A stretch of 64,000 bases of DNA from Luscinia megarhynchos (lineage: Eukaryota; Chordata; Aves; Passeriformes; Turdidae): positions 51,140,473-51,204,472 of the forward strand of contig CM067592.1 in the NCBI GenBank assembly GCA_034336665.1, written 5' to 3'. The translations under genes were made by a program, and so were the position numbers. Shown piece after piece: positions 1-11,975 of this stretch (within the stretch, counting starts at the first letter, position 1; every line of letters starts with the position of its first letter). The notes under the pieces were generated by a model. That model was not told the origin of the DNA. It did not search any database and saw only the letters and a program-made list of their open reading frames with translations.

Positions 1-3000
1 ATGGAAACAAGGCAATGAAAAGCAGGGTAGCATGCATTTAACATGCAACTGTGATGCATCATGGCTTTGCACAGGCTGATGCATTAGAGAGGAAAGAAGT
101 GAGCTGACAGATGTGTGCTTGCAAAGCAGACTACCAGCAATGCCATGAAGAAATATAGTGGTCTTGTCTGCTTTAGTTCTGGGGTATTTGACTTCTTGCA
201 GGACTTTTAGCCCTTTACTGGCTCCTTGTACTTTGTGTCAGCTGTGCTCATGTCTTGCCATAGTGTTAAATTTATAAGTGATATTTGGAAGCACGCTGAC
301 AAGCAGAAAAGTCCTGTTTGACTTCAGGGAGTGCAATAAAAATGAAAGTTTGAATCAGTAGTTTTTATTCATGACACAAAGTCTCCATGCATATAGAGAG
401 CATTTATTTTTAAAGTACTTATTTATAATTAATTAGGACGATTACTGAGGAGAAGGTATTACAAAATTTGATTGTAGGGTTAAATCCAAGGTTTGAAATC
501 TTGTATCTAAGCTTCAATTTGAAATCTATAAGGCTCTGTAACTGTAGTAGGGGCAAAATATTAGTGAGTTAAATTATAACTGTGTTTATTTATTCCATCT
601 GTGATCCTATTCAGTAGTTGCTGTGAAACAAGACAAACTATAAAGCAGTAGCAATTGCAGCTTTCTTTTCTTTTTCTTACTGTCTTAGGTTTTTTTTTTT
701 CTGAGTAATAATTAAAAAGTCTGTAAACATATACCTCAGTAGGTAGAATTTTCCTTTTCTTACTTATGTGTTTGTTTGCCTCTTGGAATTTTTAAGCAGA
801 AGTTCAGAATACAGTAGAACATTTCTAGTTGCCAGCAGTGATACCATCTTTGCAGCAATGACACAACTATCAGGAGTTCAGAATGGAGGATTTATTTCTC
901 CATCTATAATTTGCTCATAGTGAACATTTAAATATATGTACTTATGAACTACTATGTATTTAAAAGTAAATTATTACTTACTGTTATTAATTACTGTTAT
1001 TATTACTTATTGTTTTGGTTTTCAGATGTTTGAAAGAGATCAGGAAGTCTTTTATGCTGTCTTGATAATTTTTGTTAAGTAGATAGAAGACAAAAAACAC
1101 AATACCTAGAATCCACACCTTGGTTTTGGATTCCTGCTAGCCATCAGGACTTTTAATTTAATTCTTATCTTGAAATCCTCCATTCAGCCAGAAAAAAATG
1201 TACAAATTAGTTAATAATTTCCAATTGCATACCTGTTTCAACTCAATAGGTCAGGAAGAGTACCAAATCATCAGCAGCATTGGTCATGATTGCATTAGGG
1301 CCTTCAGTCCTCCAAAGGTGTGTTTTAAACACATGTACCACGTGTCCTTGCACAAAGTCTGGGATAGCAATGGAAAAAGATATTTATAAAATCAGTTTTA
1401 CAATGGCAGTTCCATTTGTGAAAAATGCATCCTTCTTTTTCATCTCACTTTTCGCCTTTTAAACTAAATTTAGTTTGAACTCCATTTAGAGTGGTAACAC
1501 TGACCTTTAATGAAGAAGGCTGAAACTAAATGTTCATAAATTAAGCTGCAGAATGGCAGATTTCCTCCGAGGATGTTATAGAACAATTTGTTACTTAGCA
1601 ACTGTGGGTTATTGACTGTATTTAGCTGTTTAGGTGCTGTTTAGTTGAGAGCAATCACATGAGCCACATGTTGTTTTACTTCCTGACTTGTGCTAATGCT
1701 ATCTAATAGCTTCTGAAAAAAAACTCATACTCTACTAAATAGGAAAGTCCTCTTTCTACAGCATACATGTTGCTGACATCTAGCTTTTCAGACCTGAAGA
1801 ACCAATCCAGCAGGAGTTAAAAATGCAAAGTAGGAGCAAACATTCAAAGAAAATGCTTTACATGGTGATCCCAAGGCACTCAATTTCTTTAGGGGGGGAA
1901 GAAAAAGGGAAAGGACAGATTTTATCAGAGACAGATTTTACTGGCTAGTAAATTTTGTGCAGTTAAACTTTAGCAAGGATTGTACCAAGTCTAAGCAGTG
2001 AATCTAGCTATTTTATTATTGTAACAATATTTATATTTAAGTGTGTTGGTGTCAGTGTTCAGTTGTTGGGTTTGGAGCTGGAAGACTGATGGAATGACAG
2101 AGTTCCCAAAAATCCAGTTTTGCTTTGATTTGTGTCCTGTTCTGAGGCTGTGTTCACAAAATTTGGTCTGGACCATTGCCAGTGGAATAACTGGCAATGG
2201 TCCTGACCAAATAACAAGAGGAGTAACTCACTGTTTGTTACTTGAAATTATATTACTCCAAATTTTACTTACTGCTTCTCTAAATTGGCCATGAAGTTTA
2301 ACTTTCTTTAACAAACAGTAATTAAAATCCAAACTATATGTATTTTATGGTACATTTTTTTCTCCCTAAATTTAGATTGGAATCTACAGCAACCTAAGGA
2401 AATGTACAGATAAGAACACAAGACATCAGGTGCTGGAGAGGGAAAGCAAAAGAACCTATTTATCATGTGCCTGCAATCACTGCTGAGTGATGTATAGTAA
2501 TTACAAGTTTGGTTTTTTTTTTAATTGTCAGGCTTCTGACACTGCAAGGAAAATTGGTGACAAGATGATGGATCAGTTTCACCACATTGGCTTGTTGATT
2601 CAACAAAACTTAAGTGGATATTGGCATTTGTCATTCAGCTTTGGACCCCTACAGACTCCTGCTGCTGATTAGTCAAATACTTCACCTCCTTGTAATTATT
2701 GTTTCAACAGCAGAGGCTCCAAGACATTCTCAAGGGAATAAACTTTTACAGCATAACTGCAAAGAAGTGCTACTTAGTAGTAGTTGAGGGAGAAGAAGCA
2801 AGCATATGGGAAAAAGGAAGCAATCAATGGCAATGTTTGAGCAGCTTAACCCTGTTGGCCCTTGCATGTTAATATATTTTTATGTATAGCTTCCCCAGCA
2901 GGAAGAAACTAGAATGAGAGCATTTTCTCTTTATCTACTGAAAATCACAAATTGGAAAAATGTTTGCTTGTTTTTTTGTTTATCCCTTTGAAAAGCTGTG

Positions 3001-4414
3001 AGGTCAGGACAACCTCTCATCATTTACACTTATTCCCCAGGCTTTACTTGCAGACCATTTTCTAATCATCTACAGATCTGGTTTTTTTTGAAGGTTAAAG
3101 GGAACTTAGTCAAGTAAAGGAGGCTAAAATGGAAGAATCTTTCTTCCAACTGGAATAATAAATAACAAACACACCTGCATGCGTTGAAATGTACCATGTC
3201 CTTCCACAAATGGTGTTTCACTATTAAAAAAATAAGTCTTCCATGGCTGTAGCTGAGATTATATGGTAATATGACATGATTGCAATGTAGTAGGACTTGG
3301 GATATTCTGATAGAGCAGCTGAGGTGTCCCAAAAAGGACTGGAAAAATCTTAAGGTCATGTGACCTCTAAGTTGTGCAGAGGAGAAATGTACATGGTTTT
3401 GTTACATGAGAATATTTGTTGTGATATGAGAAAGATTGCTTGATATTTTTCCCAGTAATACAAATTTTTAAGCTGCACAAAATTTTGCAGAATGAGAAAG
3501 TAAAGATGAAAACCCCCTTATGTGAGGGAAGCTACCAAAGACAGAGAAAAATAGAATTAAAATTCAAAAGTGAGAGTAAAGCACATCCTGTGTATATCAA
3601 AAAATTGAAAGGATTTCATTCATCTCCAGAGAAGTTGTACATGGCATTTATGAAATATGTGGAAAATATCCTGTAGACAGTTGGATTAGATGCTTGTGTG
3701 AGATCACAATTGTCAGACAGTGACTTCAAGAGTATTAAATAGGAAGGAACTGTATTAAGTAGGAAGGATCACCAGAAACTGTTGTGAAATTAGCATGAAT
3801 TTCAAAGTAAAAAAAGTAAATCAAATTATGGAAGGAAGAAAACTTTTGGAGAAGCAGCCATGCAGGAAGTGATCTGAAGAGTTAAAATAAATTTCAGGCT
3901 GGACATGAGTTACTATTTTTAAAAAATATTTGTCTTTGAAAAAAAACCAAAAATGAGGTCTGTAACTAGTGCATTAATAGGGATGTATCATCTGAGCCAT
4001 TGCAGTTTAAGTGCCAAATAATCTAGGGCAGTTTAACAAATTGATAAAGTTCTGGAAAACAAAACCAGTGGAAAGACTGGGTATAAACGGGTAACTTTTT
4101 TTATTCTAGAGAAAAGAAGAGGAGTAGGTGAAACAGTTATAGAAACTTTACCAAAGTTGGCAGAAAAGCATACCAGGATGGGCAGGGAAAAAGAAAATTA
4201 ATATTAGATACTATGAAAAATTTTCCAACAAAAGAAGCAAAGAAAGATAGGGAAAATAATAGTGCCATCACCAGGTGAGCTTAGTAAGCACTTATTGAAT
4301 GGAATTATTGGGAAAAAATTGGTATTACTTTATAAGAAAATGGCAGATCTGATGATCCAAGGTGGCTCTAAGCCTGCCTTTGCTGTTCTCTTAAAAGGAA
4401 GGAATCATCTTAAG
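1..4414. other. AT-rich non-coding stretch, no supported gene
   Basis: I see no gene here. The open frames are under 100 codons, lie in AT-rich DNA and show no domain. Local structure includes a 16-bp palindrome at 1461-1476 (aaactaaatttagttt), runs of T near 690 and 2511, and the long hairpin at 2161-2212 listed separately. A possible splice acceptor (T-rich tract plus 'ttgtcag') lies at about 2510-2529 before a short open frame ending at 2672, but nothing links it to a known gene. Confidence 0.5.
2161..2212. repeat. Near-perfect inverted repeat (hairpin), 23-bp arms
   Basis: The left arm (2161-2183) and right arm (2190-2212) are reverse complements over 23 bp with a single T/T mismatch at 2169, separated by a 6-nt loop (ggaata). 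The inner 14 bp of each arm pair without fault. As RNA it would fold into one tight hairpin. No LINE, LTR or transposon end is recognisable around it, so its origin is unknown. It is shorter than a typical microRNA precursor, and a small MITE or a fold-back replication error are equally possible. Confidence 0.85.
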
Positions 4415-5312
4415 ATGTTTTGGATGAAAGACTTGAAGGGATACTACGTAAGTTTCCTGATGACACTAAATTTGGAGAAGCTCTTCACTCCCTGGAAGAC
4501 AGGGAGGCCCTGCAGAGAGACCTCCAAATCAGAGGGACAGGCAATTACAAACCACGTGAAGTTTAACAAGGAAAAGTGCCAGATTCTGCCCCTGGGATGG
4601 GGCAACCCTGGATGTACAGAGGGAAGGGACAAAGGGGAGCGAGATGCTGGAGAACAGCACTGTGAGAAGTGACCTGGGTGTCCTGATTAATGACAAGGTG
4701 AGCATGAGCCAGCAGTGCCCTGGCACCAGGAGGGCCAAGAGTGTCCTGGGGAGCATCAGGCACAGCATCACAGCCGGGCAAGGGAGGGGATTGTCCTGCT
4801 CTGCTCTGAGCTGGGGCAGCCTCACCTCCAGGGCTGGGCCAGCTCTGGGTGCCACAACACAAAAAGACACTGAGCTGTCAGAGAGTGTCCAGAGGAGGCC
4901 GTGAGGGTGTGAAGGGTTTGGAGGGGAAGCCGTGTGAGCAGTGGCTGAGGGCACTTGGTCTGCTCAGCCTGGAGGAGACTGAGGGGAGACCTCACTGCAG
5001 TCACAGCTTCTTGTGAGGGAGCAGGAGGGGCAGGCACTGATCCCTGCTCTGTGGGGACAGGGACAGGACCCGGGGGAATGGCCTGAAGTTGTGTCAGGGG
5101 AGGTTTAGGCTGGGTATCAGGAGAAGGTTGGGCACTGGAACAGGCTCCCCAGGGAAGTGGTCACAGCACCAGCCTGGCAGAGCTCAGGGGATGCTGCCTT
5201 GTTCACCAGCACATGGTGTGGCTTTTGGAGATGTTGTGTAGGGCCAGGAGCTGGATTTGACGTTCCTTGTGGGTCCCTTCCAACTCAGCATATTCTATGG
5301 TTTTATGTCAGT
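4415..5312 (+). mobile_element. CR1-type LINE fragment (3' part of ORF2 plus 3' UTR)
   Basis: This is a 5'-truncated CR1 non-LTR retrotransposon read on the plus strand. The first part reads like the C-terminal end of the CR1 reverse-transcriptase ORF: a 'gatgacactaaatttggaga' stretch, then a region around 4556-4600 encoding KFNKEKCQILPLG, a typical CR1 ORF2 sequence. The rest is the GC-rich CR1 tail: 'ctgctcagcctggagga' near 4958, 'caggctccccagggaagtgg' near 5141, and the 3' end 'gggtcccttccaactc' near 5270 followed by 'ttctatggttttatg'. No frame is intact across it. The identification rests on remembered CR1 structure; the subfamily is not determined and the 5' limit is approximate. Confidence 0.85.
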
Positions 5313-8300
5313 ACTTTGAGCAATGGTGGAGAGAAAAAAATAAAGGAGATCATGCATGACATTTTCCTATCTAAATGATTGATATGGCTTCTGCTACACT
5401 AAGTAATCTTAATAAAATACAATTATTATTCACATATTCCATACGCATACAATTTTACTTTATGATTAAAATTAAATCGAACATTATAATGAGGAATGAC
5501 CTTTGAAAATAATGAGATTAAAAGACCTATCTAGAAGGCATTTTGTAAAGATATTTCTTCAAGAATACAAAATTTAGGCTTTTTAAACTTATATAGCAAA
5601 AGTTTCCTTTCTCCTTTTCAAGGTGTTGTCGTTTCCCCAGAAGCATTTCCATCCCCAACCTCACTTTTTCTTTCTTTTTTTTTTTAACCTGTTTTATTGT
5701 TGTTGTTTGCTTGTTTGTTTGTTTTCCACTAATACTTCTGAAAGTCTTTGGGCTCTGCATTTTTCTCTTAAAAAAACTACATCACCTTTTTCACATATCT
5801 GCCTTTTTGCTTGCCCTGGCTTAGGGGGTGTTTGCCATTGCTAATGATATCTCCTTAGACAGACTGTTCTCTCTGTGACAATACAGCAGATGATACTGAT
5901 TTAGAAGCATTTCTGCTGGGGTTATATCAGAAAGGGGTGCAATAATTTTTTAAAAAGTTATAATTTTTATTTTAATTTTTATTTTTAGTTTTAATTCTTA
6001 CTGTCTATTTTTCCTCTCTTCTCTTCTGAGATACTTCTATTTATTATTTTTGTTTGGCTTTTCCTACCCTTCTGGATTTCTTAGTTATTTTCAGCAGTGT
6101 AACTAAAGAAAAGATGACAAATGGGAGACAAAACATTAGGAAGTTTTATTCTTTTCCAAAAACCACTCCAGTACTGGCAATCTAAGTACTTTGGGAAAGG
6201 CTGACTAGGAAATTCTTCTGTTCCAAATGCATTTGTATGAGCCTAAGCACACATTCTTCTTGGTAGTTTTCTTAGTGTTAATGGAAAAAACTTTTTCATT
6301 TTTAACTGACACAAATCGTTTACCTTCCTTATTCAGCCATATACCAAATTTTTTCTCGTTTTGGGCCGTGCATTTTTGCTGAACATAATTTACTTCAGCC
6401 AACTGGTTGCAAATTAGCAAATCTCCTTTATACCTGAAGGAATAGAGTCAGGTTTTTTCCCCAGGTCTTAATTCTGCTACCAGATCATTTTCATGCCACC
6501 ACATGAATCTTCCTATTGTCAAGAAATTGCTTCCAGAAAGGTGGTTGTGTTAGGCACTTGAGTTATTAAGAAGTGTAGTACACACCTGGAAAGAAATGCA
6601 TGTCAGAAACACACCCTTCTCTTTAAGACATGAATCTGTATGGTCGTGAGCAGCATGAAAGTAATAATTTCAGATGAGACACCTGAGTATGCCATTAGTG
6701 TTACTTGTCTAGGAAGGAACCTGTTTGTAAATACTGCATTGTACCTATTGCATCAGGTATGAAAGAAGATGGCAGAGAATTAAATATGTGAGATGTAAGT
6801 TCATTTGGGCATTGCACTTGTCATGAACATCTGCATAGAACAACAAAGATTTTCAAAATAAACACCAAAGTTTAAGTGCATCTTTTCCATACCTCTCCTA
6901 TTCCTCCACATTATTTCATAAAGATAAATCATGTTAAATTCTCACCAAACTATTTGTGAACCATCCCATGCCTCAGTGGATAGCTTAGTGGGTGACACCT
7001 TGAGTGAGGCTTTCTCTTTTTATATTCTCCAGTTCTGGGAAGCTACACTAGAACTATCAAAACTGACCAAATATTTGCCACAAAGATTTGCAAAAAGTAT
7101 ATTTTGATCCAGTCTTCTGGTAACAGAAATGAAATGGGTTCTTTTCATTTTTTTCTCAAGGGGATAAGCATATATGAACCAAGCATATAAAAAAGCAGAT
7201 AAATAATTCTCCACCCTGTCTGCACCCAATCTTCCACCAGGTAAGGGAAAATAGTAGTAGGGGGAAAACTCTCTGAAGAGGAAAGTGTGGGATAAACAAT
7301 AACATGCTGCAGTATGTCTTCCAGGTGTGAGCAGAACCCACATAACATTACCCACAATTACAGTATGTAGCACAATTAAACAACAAATCTGGTATGATAA
7401 ATGTTTTAAACATGTTCATTATGTGTTATTCAAAGAATAGTGAAATTGGTCAGTAAAGGTCTGATGGCTTGGAAGAGTTAGTCAAGAGAATCCTACCAAT
7501 TAAAATTTGTGTTAGATCAGGCAGGACTTTTGATAAAGACATTAGCTTCTTTTTCTGATTTTAAATATTTCTGTTTGTTGATGAGGTTATTTCAGGCTTG
7601 TAGAAGGGTATCATGAGCTCTAAGACATGGTTTTGGGAAATAAAACTGATCTGGCAGTGATCAGACGTGGTTCAGGTGCCTCTGGTACGTGGAGACACTC
7701 CTCCCAGTCCCCCACAGCCTTCTGCAGTGACAAGGCTGAACACAAATTGTTCCTTCACCCATTCCCTGTAGGGCTGCATGATCATGGAGTGTGAGTGTGG
7801 AACACATGGTCAGGGCTTGGGGCTCTGCTGTTTGTGACTAGAGCTGTCTGTCACCAAAGCACAAGAGGCTGTGGCAGGCTGCAGGTCAGATGCTGGTTCA
7901 GCTGAGAATGGACTCCAGTGACATGCTGGGAGCTGTCATGAGGGATATTAGGTAAAGCTTTTCAGTTACAGCACAGCAGCAGGGCAAAATTTTTTTCTGT
8001 ATATTTGCATACTCCAAGCTTCTCAATTTCCAGTACTGGCTGGAAGTCGTGAGGAAAGTATTTCCATCATGCAATTCATGAATTCATGAATACATGCAGC
8101 ACTAGAAGTTTTACATCTAAGAATATGGAAATCTGAAAATGACCCTAAAAATAGCATAGGAACCTAAAATTAATTTGGTAAGCTGCTTTTCTCTTCTAAA
8201 AGGCCATTAAGATTAATAATTCTTGGAACCATTTATAACTCAAGCGCCATATTTCTTCCACTTAATAGGAATAAAGTCATTTTCCCTCAGCAATTTTCCC

Positions 8301-10148
8301 TGATAAGCCTTTGATTTTGACCTTTGCTATTGCTTAATACCTAGGAGTCAGAGATATATAAGAAAACAGGAATGGACTGTCAGAACTTGCTCTAGCATGG
8401 GACAGTGCTTTCCATTTCCAAAGAGAAGGAAGCTCAGGATCCTTCATGGATTCACTTCTGTCCTGGGGCACCATGAAAAGAGTCTGCTTTGGGTCCAGCA
8501 ATGTCTTGCTTCTCTAACACAGCAAACCCAGAGAGCAAGAATGGGTGTGCAAGGCAGGTACAACTGGAGGATCATTCCTCTGCAATACAGAATCAGTGAA
8601 ATAAGTAAGGTTACCTTATCATTGCCAGGCTAGTGGTGCAGTGTATTGAAAAATTGTCTTGTCATTTACTTTGACTAATTTGGAAAAGGAAAGGGATTTC
8701 TGGGCACTGCATCTTTTGTTGACATTGTTGTCTGCAATATTGGATACATTATCCAGCATGCAACAAGCCAATAGTTGCACACTCTAGAGAGACATTATTT
8801 ATTTTTTTCAGATTTACTCAGGTCTAGGTGCTCTGTGATTTTCCACAACTTAAACATGCCAACAGGACTTTCTACACCATTATTTATATACGGAATTTCA
8901 GTGTTAGTACCTTTCCAAGCACAGTCCTTCTGTTATGGTTGGTCAGTAGTTTCCATGTAACTTTTGTAATCACAGCTGACTTGTACTCATGCCTAAGGCA
9001 AAGATTCCTACCTGGACAGGTTTCTTTTTCACCTTTAAATGTGATTTTTGGTATTATAATGAAGATTGTTCGATTAAGGGACACATGGTTCTTTTGCCAG
9101 GTTAGCAATGTGTGCATAGACATAGAACAACATCTTGATTTACTGCATTTACTACTTTCAAGATGTATTTGACCAAGAGGCGCTAACGTTTTTCCTCTGA
9201 TGAAATATCCTTTCTTTCTGATTAGGAAAGTCTTAATTAGCCAGCTCAAATTGTATAAGAAACATCCCATTCTAAAACAACTTTGGCATAATCCACATTT
9301 TGCAACAACATAATACTTTTATCAGTAAATGTTTTATTGGTACCTCAGAATTGTAGGGCTTTATTTGAAATAGTATAAAAGCTGATTATTTCAAAAGGAA
9401 GGAAAAAAATTACAGCTTGGAAAAGTAAAACAAAGAAAGGGAAAGTAAGCTAAAAGATAAAAAAAATTTAAGTTGCAGTATCTGAATGAAAAATAAAATA
9501 CATTCAAAGAAGACATTTTAAGCCAAAGCAGTCAAGAAGGATTTGTTCATATAAAATATTTGAAGTCTTAAGATTATTTCCTTTGAAAAGAGCAGTGAAT
9601 TTAGTGAGTGGAGTAAATAAAAACATGATTTTTAGACCATAACATTTAAGTAGTCAAACTATTTAGTTTGGTTTTCACATTATAAATTAAATTGTAAAAT
9701 AGAAGAAAAATTTAGGAAGAAAAAGAAGGTTAGTAAAGAATGCAGATTTGAGGCATTGTCTTACAAGGTCAAAAGAGTAAGCTGTCAGAGGAAACACAAA
9801 GGGATCCTAGTCAATTCTTTCAGAAATCAGTAAATGTCCTTCCATTTATTCCAGTGGGAGTTAAATCCAGCTCTCAGAGAAAATGACAAAAAAAACAAAA
9901 CTTCAAGAATATGTTTTAAAAAAAATAGAAGTTGTCCAAAACATGACAGAGCACATGGTACTTCGAGGGTACAATGCACTAATAAACAAGCATGTCTGTG
10001 TCTTTGCCCTTGAGAGGCACTATTATACTAAATGATATGCTTAAATAATAAATGACAATTTTAATTTCTGTGATCTAAAGTAATTTAAGACAGTTTCTAT
10101 TAGCACATGTTAGCTGTACAAGCATCTTTTTGACAAACTAGGCAGTCA
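5313..10148. other. AT-rich non-coding stretch
   Basis: No gene or identified repeat can be supported. A somewhat GC-richer patch lies at about 7650-7950 and has no long frame. A T-rich and TTTG-rich run is at 5667-5725. A small symmetric repeat (aattcatgaattcatgaat) lies near 8083-8101. The longest frame (about 128 codons, minus strand, 8884-9270) has no recognisable domain. Confidence 0.4.
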
Positions 10149-10415
10149 CATAGAATCACAGATTCATAGAAAGTTGAGAGATTAGCAGGGACCTTACAGA
10201 CCATCCAGTCAGTCCCAACCTCCCTGCCATGAGCAGGGACACCTCTCCCTGGAACAGGCTGCCTAAGCAATTATCCAACCTGTCTTTGAGCACTGCCAGA
10301 TTTGCAGCTTCTCTGGGCAGCTTTTTTCAGTGTCTCACCACCCTCACAGCAAAAAAATTCTTCCTAATATCTTCCCTCTTTCAATTTTTACACTTCTCTT
10401 GCACCATAAAGCTTT
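10149..10415 (-). mobile_element. CR1-type LINE 3' fragment
   Basis: The plus strand begins 'tagaatcacagattcataga', the reverse complement of a CR1 tail. It continues with 'ccagtcagtcccaacctccctgccatgagc', 'acacctctccctggaacaggctgcc' and 'ttcttcctaatatc', the reverse-complemented CR1 3' UTR in the expected order. The copy is about 270 bp, 5'-truncated and non-coding. A short open frame across it (10229-10423, plus strand) is an antisense shadow. Confidence 0.85.
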
Positions 10416-11589
10416 CAATCTAACTGGCATATGAATCCCCTTTTATTTTTTTTTTTTTATTTTTACTATAAATTACTTATTGGATATGTTTTAAAATGAA
10501 GCACAGACCTGAATATAAATAAAGTCTAATTATCTGATCTCCAAATTCAAATCATATTTGGCCTTTATCCCTATTACTAATATTTTTTAATGAATTACCA
10601 CTCTAAATGACAGGGAATTTTCTACATAATTTTATATTTCTATTACAAAATTTTTAAGAAACCCCAACAACTTATCATAACTATTGTTGTTACAGTGCAT
10701 GCTTTGGGACATAATATTATATGAACATAAATTCCCCTGCCATTTCACATGCCAGCTATTTAAAAATGTTTCCTGCACACTGCTAATTTTAAGCTTCCTG
10801 AAAATCAAACCTTTGTCCAGACTCTACCTATAAGGATCACTGCCCAGCTGGTTTCAGTGGGTGGTGATAGAACACATACTTTTTGTCACATCCTGTATTG
10901 CAACCTAAGACATTCCCTCATGTTTATAAGCCCTAAAATAAGAACAAAGCCCTTGGTACATTTCCCTGTGAAACCAACCATATACTCCTGTTGTCTGTGA
11001 TTTCACTTACTGAGCAGGCAGAATGATATTTCTATATTTCAATCATCCTATGAAAATACTCTGTTAAAATACGTGTTTAACAAGAACTAATGCACTTCTT
11101 CTGTGGCCCACCATGTTCAATGGTGCTTCACACAAGCAGATAGCTTCAATCACCACACAGCAACAGTTGCAGAATTTAGACCAGAAAACAGGACAAAACA
11201 GAATGAAAGGGTCAGAACTTACTGATGTCAGTGGTTTCCATGGCTTCTGGACTTGTTCCAAAAAAGCTGAATATTCTCTGAAGTAAAAGGGAGTTTGTTT
11301 GTAAACATGTGCTTTGTTCTCAGTGGTAGAGTTAACTATGAAAGGAACATCAGCTCATTCCTCTTCAGAGCATTTTTTGTAGCTTCTATATTGAAATAAC
11401 CAAATTACCAAAGGGTTTTTCCCTACTATTTAGACTGACTGGTTCTTTAATTTCTTTTACAGTTTAAATGAATACAAGAACTACAGCTGCATTTTAATAT
11501 TTTGAGATTAAAAATGAGAAAACAAATATGAAATTAGCTCTGATGAAGTTAACTAGTTCATATTGCATTACACTGTGCATATTCCATGG
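10416..11589. other. AT-rich non-coding stretch
   Basis: I see no gene, RNA gene or identified repeat. There is a T-run at about 10441-10465 next to the CR1 fragment. Confidence 0.4.
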
Positions 11590-11975
11590 ATATGTGTGAA
11601 TCACAGGACTGCTAGAGTTGGGAGAAATCTCTGGAGATCATCCCACCCAAGCCCCCTGTCAAGGCAGAGTCACATAGGGCAGGTGACACAGGAATGTGTC
11701 CAGGTGAGTTTGGAATGTGGCCAGACAGGGAGACTCCTCGACTTCCCTGAGCAGCCCCTTCCAGTGCTCTGCCACCCTCAGTCTAAAGAAGGACTTCCTC
11801 ACGTTGAGGTGGAACTTCTTGTGGTTTAGTTTACGGTCATCGTTCCTCATTCTGTCTTTGGGCTCCACTGAAAAGAGTCTGGCATCATCCTCTTAGCGCC
11901 TGTCTTTGAGATATTTGTATGCATTCATGAGATTTCTCAGTCTTCTCCAGACTACACAGGCCCAGTGCTCACAGT
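11590..11975 (-). mobile_element. CR1-type LINE 3' fragment, diverged
   Basis: Reverse-complemented CR1 landmarks appear in order: 'gaatcacaggactgctagagttgg' as the tail, then about 11640-11720 (the 'cccaagccccctgtcaaggcag' block), then 'agtctaaagaaggacttcctcacgttgaggtggaac' at about 11780-11815, and 'tgagatttctcagtcttctccag' at about 11928-11952. The copy is more diverged than the CR1 at 4415-5312. The open frames over it on either strand are chance readings. Confidence 0.8.

Noticed and set aside
4262..4954. Several frames of 86-141 codons on both strands
   Set aside because: They fall in the CR1 fragment and its GC-rich tail; only the C-terminal ORF2 reading is meaningful and it is not intact.
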